NCBI RefSeq assembly: GCF_900188425.1 | Contig: NZ_FZON01000053.1 | Coordinates: 1 to 33,927 of the forward strand | DNA: 33,927 bases | Direction: 5' to 3' | Source of the DNA: Antarctobacter heliothermus | GTDB taxonomy: Bacteria; Pseudomonadota; Alphaproteobacteria; Rhodobacterales; Rhodobacteraceae | Part shown: in pieces, positions 25,391-32,277 of the stretch | Layout: each line of letters opens with the position of its first letter | Numbering within the stretch: position 1 is the first letter of the stretch | Translations under genes and position numbers: made by a program | Notes under the pieces: generated by a model | Databases searched by the model: none | What the model was told of the DNA's origin: nothing | The model's input: the letters and a program-made list of their open reading frames with translations, nothing else

Positions 25391-25843
25391 TCAAACGAAA
25401 ACCAAGGCGGGTTGGCTATGCCAGACCGCATAAAGCGCCGTCAGCACGTCGAAACGTGTGTTGCCGTTAAATTGGGTGGCGAAGATGTCAGGCTGCAGGT
25501 TCTGGTAAAATGCCTGGCGCAGCATCTCCTCATCAAAGCGGATGCTGTTGAACCCGGTCCAGATCGTCGGTGACCAGCGGTTGATCAGCGTCCCGATTGA
25601 TTGAGTGAACTCAAAGAGCGTCGGCAGGTCCGGGTCCAGCAACTGCGCTGGGCGCACCCCGGTGACAGTCAGCGCCCAAGGGGATGGGATGATGTGCGGC
25701 GCAATCCGGCAGCGCAGATTAACCCGCTCGATCTCCCTGAATTCGTCATCTGTCAGAATGGCGGCGAATTGCAGCAGCTGATCGAAGGCGGGCGAAAGGC
25801 CTGTCGTTTCGAGATCGTAGATGGCAAAGGTCGTGGGCGTAGC
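25391..25843 (-). pseudogene. sbcB: Exonuclease I (sbcB) N-terminal fragment
   Basis: A reading frame from about 25843 to the stop at 25391 encodes about 150 residues of the exonuclease I N-terminus. It contains TFAIYDLETTGLSP (DEDD exonuclease motif with the catalytic Asp and Glu), LQFAAILTDD and the strongly conserved WTGFNSIRFDEEMLRQAFYQNL and NTRFDVL. There is no ATG, GTG or TTG before the motif: the frame opens directly after an in-frame TAG at about 25844. The match stops at the YAVW motif, where the sequence runs into HSQPALVFV and a stop. Full-length ExoI is near 470-480 residues, so the 3' two-thirds is absent. A downstream GTG (25657) gives an ORF but not a functional exonuclease. 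Confidence 0.85.
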
Positions 25844-25929
25844 CTAAATTTTGAAGCGGAATTCATCATCTGCCAAACACGGCGCGCCCACTCTGCAGAA
25901 GCTGCTGGTATTCCGCCACTTTGCTCCAT

Positions 25930-27171
25930 CTACCCATCGCCCTTTTCGATATCGGCGATCAGAGATTTCAGCCGCGCTGACATGATCACGTCCGTAGCGG
26001 TATTGGCCGCGAGCCTCTGGAGCTCCCTCAGCACAGGGTCCCGCTGCCCGATCCGCGCACTGGCGTCCATGACATGGGTGACAGCCTCATCAATATCGAG
26101 CGGGCTTGGTTCATATCCGCGCCCAGCCAGCAGATGTGCGATGGCATGAAGGCCGATTTGTGCCGCAAAGGCTGGCTCCTTGATCGCGAAATCCCGCGCC
26201 GCGCGGATCAGCGTCGCCGGTGCCGCGTCAGAATGCGCTGCGCAGTCGAGTGCAAGATCGAGGTATTTTGCGGTCTTGGCGGCGGCAAACCATTTTCCTT
26301 TGGACCCGTGGCTCTCGATCAAATCGACGAGGATCATGCGCGCGTCGAGATCAGGATAGCGCTTCACCAGATCGCGCCACATCGCAAGATAGGTGTTGCC
26401 CGAAGCGGTGGGGAGGCCGAAGCGGCGATAGGCTTCGTCCTCACGCCCCTGCCGGACCAGAATGTCCTCACAGAACCGCGCGATTTCGTGGTGACCCCAT
26501 TGGCGGCCATCATCCTTCAACAGCGCCTCGGCGAAGGCCAGTGCCTGGTCTTCGCGCCCCTGCCGTAGCTGTGCTTCAGCGCCGAACTTCATATCGAACC
26601 ACAGAGACGTCTTCTTCAGCGCCAGAAGGGCCATCAATTCGTCGTAGCGCCCAGCCTCAAGCAGGCAGGACAGCGTTAGCGTGCCCGTCGTGACATGGGA
26701 GAACCGCTCGTGATCCGCCCAAGCCTCTCGCATCATGTCGAGATCGCAGTCGGCATGCAGGTTCATCAGCGCAGGGTATGCCGCGATCTGCCCAAAGCGA
26801 TCGGCTAATGGCGCGAGATAATCGACGCCGTCGTCCTCGATCGCCTCGCGCAGCTGCTCGAGCCATTTCGTGCGGGTTTTCTCATCAGCAGGTGCCTCGA
26901 TCAGGATCGGCAGCAGGTCTTCGAGCGTCCGGCGCACAGCATTGCCAAGCGCACCCGAGGACGTGTCGATATGCTCGAAGGCGGGCCAGATGCGCTGGGC
27001 CAGCGCGATGACACCCTCGGCCGCGGCGGTCGGGTCAGTGCGCGCGACAGCCCGGATCTCTGTGCTGGCCGATTTCAGCCGGTCAATGGCCTTGGCAGAC
27101 GACTTCCAGCTGTACGCGCCAGCGCGCATGCCCGGTTTGAATGCCCATTTGTGCGTCACCTTGCCCGCCAT
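25930..27171 (-). CDS. Helical-repeat protein in hip operon (possibly DUF6880)
   Basis: This 413-residue protein is almost wholly alpha-helical in appearance, with TPR-like pairs (for example LEAGRYDELMALLAL, GREDQALAFAEALL and GREDEAYRRFGLP). Part of it (AQRIWPAFEHIDTSSGALGNAVRRTLEDL) resembles DUF6880-type proteins; that family name is from memory. There is no signal peptide and no obvious catalytic motif. The ATG follows the hipA stop with no gap (TAGATG), so it is likely translated with hipA. It could be an accessory factor for the toxin-antitoxin pair, a substrate scaffold, or an unrelated passenger. Confidence 0.75.
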   Translation of the reverse strand: MAGKVTHKWAFKPGMRAGAYSWKSSAKAIDRLKSASTEIRAVARTDPTAAAEGVIALAQRIWPAFEHIDTSSGALGNAVRRTLEDLLPILIEAPADEKTRTKWLEQLREAIEDDGVDYLAPLADRFGQIAAYPALMNLHADCDLDMMREAWADHERFSHVTTGTLTLSCLLEAGRYDELMALLALKKTSLWFDMKFGAEAQLRQGREDQALAFAEALLKDDGRQWGHHEIARFCEDILVRQGREDEAYRRFGLPTASGNTYLAMWRDLVKRYPDLDARMILVDLIESHGSKGKWFAAAKTAKYLDLALDCAAHSDAAPATLIRAARDFAIKEPAFAAQIGLHAIAHLLAGRGYEPSPLDIDEAVTHVMDASARIGQRDPVLRELQRLAANTATDVIMSARLKSLIADIEKGDG

Positions 27172-28476
27172 CTATAGCCTCCCCGCTATGCGCAGCGCAT
27201 TAACTTCGACAGCTTCCGCAGTCTGCGTGACATAGCCCTCTGTCGCACCCTGAAGTGCTGCCACCTCGGCTGTGACCTTCACCCTACATGCCACAAGCTT
27301 GTCGACGAGGTCCTGGACCCGGTTTCTCACATCGGTCGGGCGATAGCCAATGTCGCGCGCCATCTCCTCCCAATGCCGTCCCGCGATCATGTCCGGTGTA
27401 CGCTTCCTGCCGGCGATGCTCTGGGCGTAACTCTGGACGACATGCGGCCAAGGCAGGACCGAGGACACGTCGTAAAGCGGGGCAAGGCGCGGCGCTGCCG
27501 CGACCGGCAGGATCAGCGAATAATTCTTCGCATGGGCATCGGTGTTGGCGACCAGAATGTTGAAGATGACCTGATCCAGCAGGGCAAGGGCGTCGCTTGC
27601 GCTGACGTGCCGCCCGGTCTCAAGCAACGTCATGAGGTCCAGCCCGCGCAGTGTGCCGCGCTCGTATTTCCGCCCGGGGGGAAAGCCATTAGCCTGTGCG
27701 AAATCCTCTTGGTGAAGGCGCAGGACCTGACCATTCCGCCCAAGCCTGCGATCATAGCGCAATACACCGATTGCCGTGCGCCCAGATGCCTTGAGAATCG
27801 TTGCTTGTGCAGCCTCAATGCCGACGGCCTGCGCCATCCGCAGGCACCAGACCTCGTTCTCGGTGATGCCCGGCAGATTGGGATTGTCCGGCTTCACGAT
27901 CAGTGTGGACGGGGCACCGTTGAGGGGAATGGCGAGCACGTCATCCGGGCCGGGCAAGCGCAGCACAGGCACGCCATCTGGACCAAGGACGGCCAAAGCA
28001 GACTTCTTCTGGCCACCGGCGAGGGACTGGCGCACCCCTTCCTCGCCCACCAGAAATGGTCTTCGGCCAAGATCTGCAAAATGCCGCTCCAGTGCTTCCT
28101 GCGCATCGCCGGTGCCGTAGAAACGCGTAAGCAGCGTGTAGGCCCAGCGGCTGGGATCCGCAGGCTCCCCAAAAGACAAGGCGCCCGCAGTATCCCCGCC
28201 AATCTCTGTCAGCACGGCCAGCACATCAGCCTGATCCAGCCCCAGTGAGCGTGTCAGGACCTGAAGCTGTTCTTCCTCCGGGAGCAGGTTGGCAAGCCAA
28301 GGCGAGATGACCTCGGACGGATAGGCCTCGGCGCGCAAGGGCATGGTGACCGATAGCGGAAACGCCCCTGCGGTCTGCAGCCATCTCTCGCCGTAGCGCA
28401 AAGACAGCGTGCCATCAGCGGCAACATCGACATCACCAACCGCCAGCGCATCGAACCAGGTCGAGACCGAGGTCAT
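27172..28476 (-). CDS. hipA: HipA-type Ser/Thr kinase toxin
   Basis: This is a 434-residue protein. ATG 28476 overlaps the hipB stop (TGATG); an in-frame GTG one codon upstream is less likely. The N-terminal HipA domain includes PLSVTMPLRAEAYP. The kinase core shows the LAGGQKKSAL phosphate-binding region (about 150-160), IVKPDN with the ATP-site Lys (about 192), the catalytic loop NTDAHAKNYSL with Asp near 313, and LYDVSS with the metal-binding Asp near 338. All catalytic residues seem intact. HipA kinases of this kind phosphorylate glutamyl-tRNA synthetase or other translation proteins and cause growth arrest or persistence; the target here is not predictable. Confidence 0.93.
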   Translation of the reverse strand: MTSVSTWFDALAVGDVDVAADGTLSLRYGERWLQTAGAFPLSVTMPLRAEAYPSEVISPWLANLLPEEEQLQVLTRSLGLDQADVLAVLTEIGGDTAGALSFGEPADPSRWAYTLLTRFYGTGDAQEALERHFADLGRRPFLVGEEGVRQSLAGGQKKSALAVLGPDGVPVLRLPGPDDVLAIPLNGAPSTLIVKPDNPNLPGITENEVWCLRMAQAVGIEAAQATILKASGRTAIGVLRYDRRLGRNGQVLRLHQEDFAQANGFPPGRKYERGTLRGLDLMTLLETGRHVSASDALALLDQVIFNILVANTDAHAKNYSLILPVAAAPRLAPLYDVSSVLPWPHVVQSYAQSIAGRKRTPDMIAGRHWEEMARDIGYRPTDVRNRVQDLVDKLVACRVKVTAEVAALQGATEGYVTQTAEAVEVNALRIAGRL

Positions 28477-28766
28477 CACAGGTAGTCTCCAAGGTCGTAA
28501 CCCTGCGGAGCGTCTTTCGTCTTGGCGTCCGGGCCAGGCGACGTATCATCCATCAGGACCGAGAGCGACACACGCAGCGCCGCCGCAATCTTAGCAAGTG
28601 TCGTCAGCCTGGCATCACGCTTCCCCGTCTCGATCAGTGACAATGCCGGAGCACTGATCCCGGTGAGGCGAGCGAGCTGGTCGAGGTTGAGGCTCTGCTC
28701 TGCACGGATCGCCCTGATGCGCCGCCCGACATCGGCAAGAAGCTTCCGCTCGTTTTCGATTGACAT
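28476..28766 (-). CDS. hipB: HipB-type antitoxin and autorepressor
   Basis: This 96-residue XRE helix-turn-helix protein has its HTH at about residues 24-60 (LDQLARLTGISAPALSLIETGKRDARLTTLAKIAAAL). The C-terminal tail (QGYDLGDYL) is short and probably flexible. HipB proteins bind palindromic operators and hold HipA inactive. The ribosome-binding site AAGGAG lies about eight bases before ATG 28766 and abuts operator 1, so binding would occlude it. It is the first gene of the hipB-hipA-helical gene operon. Confidence 0.93.
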   Translation of the reverse strand: MSIENERKLLADVGRRIRAIRAEQSLNLDQLARLTGISAPALSLIETGKRDARLTTLAKIAAALRVSLSVLMDDTSPGPDAKTKDAPQGYDLGDYL

Positions 28767-28777
28767 GACGAGGCTCC

Positions 28778-28793
28778 TTACCGTTATCGGTAA
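28778..28793 (-). promoter_or_regulatory. hip operator 1
   Basis: TTACCGTTATCGGTAA is a near-palindrome with TTACC/GGTAA half-sites. It overlaps the hipB ribosome-binding region and abuts the -10 element. A closely matching copy lies 50 bases upstream. Confidence 0.7.
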
Positions 28794-28821
28794 GGATAGA
28801 CAAAGATGTGGGATCGCTCAA
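28793..28821 (-). promoter_or_regulatory. Candidate hipBA promoter
   Basis: On the minus strand, TTGAGC (28821-28816) and TATCCT (28798-28793) are separated by 17 bases. Both hexamers match consensus at four or more positions. The promoter lies exactly between the two operators, so HipB bound to both would enclose it. Confidence 0.6.
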
Positions 28822-28827
28822 GAGTTC

Positions 28828-28843
28828 TTATCGTTATCGGTAA
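28828..28843 (-). promoter_or_regulatory. hip operator 2
   Basis: TTATCGTTATCGGTAA differs from operator 1 by one base. The two copies start exactly 50 bases apart, close to five turns of B-DNA, so HipB dimers would sit on the same face and could bridge. Confidence 0.7.
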
Positions 28844-29015
28844 AACGACACGGATTTGGGCTAAGAGCGATCACTGTTTACCTTATTGGATAATTTCTTC
28901 TGACTTTGGCTCGGTAATCCGGTCGGTTCATCTGCGACACATCAAAACCCGCGAATGCAGCCCAATGTCGGCGAATGCCCGCGAGTGCGGACGAATGCCG
29001 TTTTTTGGTCGTGGT

Positions 29016-29033
29016 GTTGATGTGGCGTTGATG
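29016..29033 (+). repeat. Candidate integrase arm-type site, left copy
   Basis: GTTGATGTGGCGTTGATG consists of two GTTGAT hexamers separated by GTGGC. The same pattern recurs in the same orientation at 29287-29303, on the other side of the tRNA fragment. Pairs of short direct repeats flanking an attachment core are typical arm-binding sites of tyrosine recombinases. Confidence 0.45.
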
Positions 29034-29047
29034 TAAACTGCAAAACG

Positions 29048-29073
29048 CCCTGTGGTATCTAAATACCACAGGG
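29048..29073 (-). terminator. Hairpin terminator downstream of tRNA-fMet fragment
   Basis: This is a perfect 11-base-pair stem (arms CCCTGTGGTAT and ATACCACAGGG) with a CTAA loop. On the minus strand it is followed by CGTTTTGC, a short T-run. It lies 26 bases past the 3' end of the tRNA fragment, where a native tRNA or rRNA-operon terminator would be expected. Confidence 0.6.
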
Positions 29074-29099
29074 TAAGCGTTTGTTATCACGGTATTTTT

Positions 29100-29146
29100 T
29101 GGTTGCGGGGGTCAGATTTGAACTGACGACCTTCAGGTTATGAGCC
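29100..29146 (-). other. Initiator tRNA-fMet 3' fragment, attachment site scar
   Basis: The minus strand reads as the 3' 47 bases of a tRNA. It starts at GG-CTCATAA (anticodon CAT at 29142-29140), continues with CCTGAAGGTC, a T-arm GTCAGTTCAAATCTGAC, acceptor strand CCCCGCA, then A73 and encoded CCA. A72 is typical of initiator tRNA, which has a mismatched first pair. The 5' half is absent: upstream of the anticodon loop the sequence does not pair or match. This is the usual product of integration into a tRNA gene. The scar's 5' side, and so the element, is at higher coordinates. Confidence 0.85.
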
Positions 29147-29286
29147 AAAGCACTAGCGACTCCAACAGTTTAGCGATTTCCGTGACTTATGGGCCAAGCC
29201 TTTGATTTCGTAAAATTCTCATTCCGAAAACGCCCGACATTGACCCGCTTTCAGCAGCATCAATCGCGCAAAAATGGCATATGCGG

Positions 29287-29303
29287 GTTGACGTGGCGTT
29301 GAC
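29287..29303 (+). repeat. Candidate integrase arm-type site, right copy
   Basis: GTTGACGTGGCGTTGAC matches the left copy at 15 of 17 positions (two T-to-C changes) in the same orientation. It lies about 140 bases inside the element side of the tRNA core. Confidence 0.45.
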
Positions 29304-29456
29304 ACGGATGGATTGGGAACCCTTCATACAGTAATCATAAGCACGTATAATGCACTGGAGAATCGAGCGTCAAATTTGGCAATTTGCGGTGTTTCAATTC
29401 AGTACAACGGATCAGTGCGTTTCCCCAAAGAGATCATGCTTTGAGCAAGTCCACTC

Positions 29457-31028
29457 TCAGGTAGTCAATAGGGCTGCGGCTTGGGCGGATGCTTCAGGCC
29501 TAGCCGTCGGGCCATAACCACAAGCAGGATCCGCCACCAGTTCTGGAAACAGTGCAAGAATCTCGGCCTGTGTTGCGCCGTCAAATGAGTCAAGCGTGGC
29601 GGGGCCGGGATAATAGCTTTCGCTCCACAGCCCTTCTGCGCAGATGATTTCGTGGCGATCAAACAAAAGGTGGTGATAGCTTATTAACGCGCCCGAGTGA
29701 TCTTGGCGCAGGTGGCCGCTTCTCACCAGGTGCGCGGCCTTGACCAAAACCTCTGGCGCGGCGCAGTGAAGCTCCACCCGCCAGCCTGATTGGTGAATTC
29801 GGTGCTGCGGCGAGACGCGCAGCGCGCCATGATCGCCCAGAGCGCCGGGCGGAATTACCACCGCAGCGTGCGCCCCGCGAGAAACAACGGTTCGGCTGCC
29901 ACGCCAGCGAACGCGCTGCGGTCCACCGTCAAGCGTTAACACGAGATCGCCAACTTCAATATCTTCAACCGGAACAAGGCCACGTACTGTCCTGATCCGG
30001 GCGCCAGCAACAAAACACGGTAGCACCTCGCCCGTGACGAAAGCCAGATCTGTTACCCCGTCGGCATTCGTAACCTCATAGGAAAAGCCCGCCCCGCCTG
30101 GCTGATCTGAAGGATCAGTGATCACGGTGATCGTGCCATCACCATTGACCACAATCTCCAGCCCCGAGGGCAGGGTGACAATCGATCCCTCCGTCACCGC
30201 CACACCGTTGATCTTGGTAATGGTCAGCTTTCCACCGATAGAGTTGCTGTCATTCCCTGTCAGATCAACAACAACCTTATCATTCGGGCCGACCTCAAAA
30301 CTGTCGTCGTTGGCCACAACAGCGGTTTGCACTGAATTTCCGGCAATCAACAGGTTGCTGTCATAAGCCGCATCACCACTGTCGGCGATACCGATTTTGA
30401 TCGTGTTCACCTGTCCTGGCACCACCGGCGCTTTCAGCGTCAGCGTGACGGTAAAGCCGTCCATTTCGGTATTGAATTGATCCTTTGCATTGTCGATATA
30501 AAGGTCGCCGTTCGAAGTCAGGTTGATATTGTCGATCGAGATGTCGCCACTGCCGACCGTCAGCGTGGCCTTTACGCCATTGACCCAGACACCCACCGCA
30601 TCGTTGAAGCCAGATCCAACGTATTCGAGGTATTCTTCTGACGAAAAAGTAACCTGCATTGTCAGGACAGACCCTTCAGGGATGAACTTCGCCTCTAGAA
30701 TCGCGGCATCAAACGTTTTGGCTCCGGCGATTTCATTAAGATCCTTGTCGTTATCTATCCCTTTGGTGTCAGAAGACGTCGAAGCGGACTGATTGGCTTC
30801 GCCCTTGGCGTTGGTAAAATTTGCAGCCTTGCCGGTGGACAGGATCACACCCGTGTCCGAGGGCGTCACCCCCGGAGCGACCTTCAACCCGTTCGAGTAA
30901 ATCCCAGCCGAGGCCGGGTCGCCAGAATAGCTGGCGCTTACAATTTTGATCCCTGAACCGAACATTGAGTCAGCCATCTTCATTGCGTCGCCACCAGAGG
31001 TGACAGGAAGCTTCGCGGCACTGACCAT
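29457..31028 (-). CDS. Hint-domain secreted protein, Rhodobacterales type
   Basis: This is a 524-residue protein. ATG 31028 is chosen over an upstream start at 31130 because GAGG lies eight bases before it. Residues about 1-230 resemble a choice-of-anchor L-type beta domain (ILSTGKAANFTNAKG, VTFSSEEYLEYVGSGFNDAVGVWVNG). A VVANDDSFEVGPNDKVVVDLTGNDS Ig-like segment follows. From C338 (CFVAGARIRTVRGLVPVEDIEVGDLVLT) to about 480 is a Hint_2 domain ending YYPG. Such proteins in roseobacters lack a classical signal peptide and are thought to leave by type I secretion. The Hint module would autoprocess the protein or attach it to a partner. No extein-like C-terminal part follows. Confidence 0.85.
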   Translation of the reverse strand: MVSAAKLPVTSGGDAMKMADSMFGSGIKIVSASYSGDPASAGIYSNGLKVAPGVTPSDTGVILSTGKAANFTNAKGEANQSASTSSDTKGIDNDKDLNEIAGAKTFDAAILEAKFIPEGSVLTMQVTFSSEEYLEYVGSGFNDAVGVWVNGVKATLTVGSGDISIDNINLTSNGDLYIDNAKDQFNTEMDGFTVTLTLKAPVVPGQVNTIKIGIADSGDAAYDSNLLIAGNSVQTAVVANDDSFEVGPNDKVVVDLTGNDSNSIGGKLTITKINGVAVTEGSIVTLPSGLEIVVNGDGTITVITDPSDQPGGAGFSYEVTNADGVTDLAFVTGEVLPCFVAGARIRTVRGLVPVEDIEVGDLVLTLDGGPQRVRWRGSRTVVSRGAHAAVVIPPGALGDHGALRVSPQHRIHQSGWRVELHCAAPEVLVKAAHLVRSGHLRQDHSGALISYHHLLFDRHEIICAEGLWSESYYPGPATLDSFDGATQAEILALFPELVADPACGYGPTARPEASAQAAALLTT

Positions 31029-31661
31029 ACTTTTTTCCTCGTTGAACTGAACCGCGTCAGTCTCCGACAAAATCATTGAGAAAATGCTATGATGACACTT
31101 GAAAATAGCAGATCGCCCCGCACCGTTCATGGCACTATGCGGATCCGGTTGTGCGGACAGGCGAGTGCCCGCGCCTTTGCCGTTAATTTGCGCTCAAAAT
31201 GGAAGATCGCGTCGGTCCTTTTTGCAGTCACCAGCGCAATGGGCGAGATATAGCGTGTTGGTTTTCTGTCACGCACGTTGCCCTCAGTATCCAACATCTC
31301 AAAAAATTAGCGCCGTGCATGGTTCCAACAAAGGACACTGCTGACAGGCCCCATGCTGCGATCCTAAAGATAGGACCCATGCCACACATTCATCCTTTGT
31401 TCTCTTTCTGGCGTTATCCACAACTTCCTGATCGGCCCCCTCTTGCTCCGAATCGTGGCCCCGTGCAGCATGCACGCATGGGGAGAGCAGTCCTCAACTA
31501 AAAAGCATAACAGGACGTATCATCCGGCACACCAGGTCGAAGAAGGCGCTTTCGCGTCCTGACCTTTTGCGCCGATTTCTCCTATTTTGCACATAAGAAA
31601 CACGGCCAGCAGGCGGTACAGGCACGTTCACTCCTCTGGCCCTTTTGAGGGCGGATTCATC
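31029..31661. other. Gene-free stretch with one DnaA-box match
   Basis: This is intergenic between divergent genes. It contains a perfect TTATCCACA at 31414-31422 and scattered GC-poor blocks, and no ORF with coding character. The bases before 31662 hold a GAGGGCGG ribosome-binding site for the next gene. The promoters of the two flanking genes must lie here, but no convincing hexamer pair was found. Confidence 0.5.
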
Positions 31662-32252
31662 ATGGCACTACCACAACGCGTATTCTTTACTCTTCACGAA
31701 GCCTCGGCTCGCTGGGGTTGTTCTATTGCCGACATCGCTGGCTGGGCGGCCATCGGCAAACTCAAAATCATGACCGGGATCGGTTTGGTGCGCTGCGGCG
31801 ACGCCGACTTCGCGGGCCGAGTCACCCTCTCGGCCATGGACTTGCAGCCGCTGTTTCGGCGATGCGGCACTGGCCCGGTCGAAGGGATCGTGCGTCGGAT
31901 TATGCCCGATGGTGGCGCAGATTGGCTGATCATCACTGAACCGGCTGGCGGGATCGCGGTCGCGGTGGTCGACATGCTGATCTTGGCCGAGGACGTCTTT
32001 GGGTTTGAAGACGATCACGACATGATCCGCCGTCCCACCACCAATGGAACTCCATACGACTGGGAGGGTATGATCGTCTTTCTGGTTCAGCGCATCCATG
32101 AGCGCGGCCTGCCAGAAACGCAGGCCGAGCTGATCGCAGAAATGCAGGACTGGTTCGCCAATCAGTCAGACGGCACCAAGATCCCCGACAGCCGCAGTAT
32201 CCGCCGACGGATCACACCAATCTGGCGCGCCTTGCGGAAGGAAGCTGCCTGA
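31662..32252 (+). CDS. Unknown 196-residue protein with N-terminal HTH-like segment
   Basis: ATG 31662 with GAGGGCGG 9-10 bases upstream is a better start than an in-frame ATG at 31587. The N-terminus (FFTLHEASARWGCSIADIAGWAAIGKLKIM) looks like a MerR- or excisionase-like winged helix that reads as first-helix LHEASARWG. The middle is hydrophobic and beta-like. The C-terminus is basic (PDSRSIRRRITPIWRALRK), also helix-turn-helix-like. It sits 25 bases from the convergent integrase 3' end. A regulator or recombination directionality factor is possible. No family is certain. Confidence 0.65.
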   Translation: MALPQRVFFTLHEASARWGCSIADIAGWAAIGKLKIMTGIGLVRCGDADFAGRVTLSAMDLQPLFRRCGTGPVEGIVRRIMPDGGADWLIITEPAGGIAVAVVDMLILAEDVFGFEDDHDMIRRPTTNGTPYDWEGMIVFLVQRIHERGLPETQAELIAEMQDWFANQSDGTKIPDSRSIRRRITPIWRALRKEAA

Positions 32253-32277
32253 TTGATCGCGCGCTGGGCCAGCGGCG

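Larger units (their letters stand above)
28844..29456. other. Gene-free stretch holding the integration scar
   Basis: I see no protein gene in this stretch. It holds GC-poor sequence with short repeats of cgaatgc (28955-28997), a run of six T at 29001-29006, two similar 17-18-base repeats, a strong hairpin and the tRNA-fMet fragment, each listed separately. A consensus-like TATAAT at 29346-29351 with TTCATA 17 bases upstream could be an orphan promoter, but no + strand gene follows. Confidence 0.5.

Noticed and set aside
29001-29010. T-run at 29001-29006 as a rho-independent terminator
   Set aside because: There is no stable hairpin directly before it on the + strand; the perfect hairpin at 29048-29073 is the better candidate.
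29100-29175. A complete tRNA-Met gene
   Set aside because: Bases upstream of the anticodon loop do not form the D-arm, the anticodon stem or the 5' acceptor strand; only the 3' 47 bases match.
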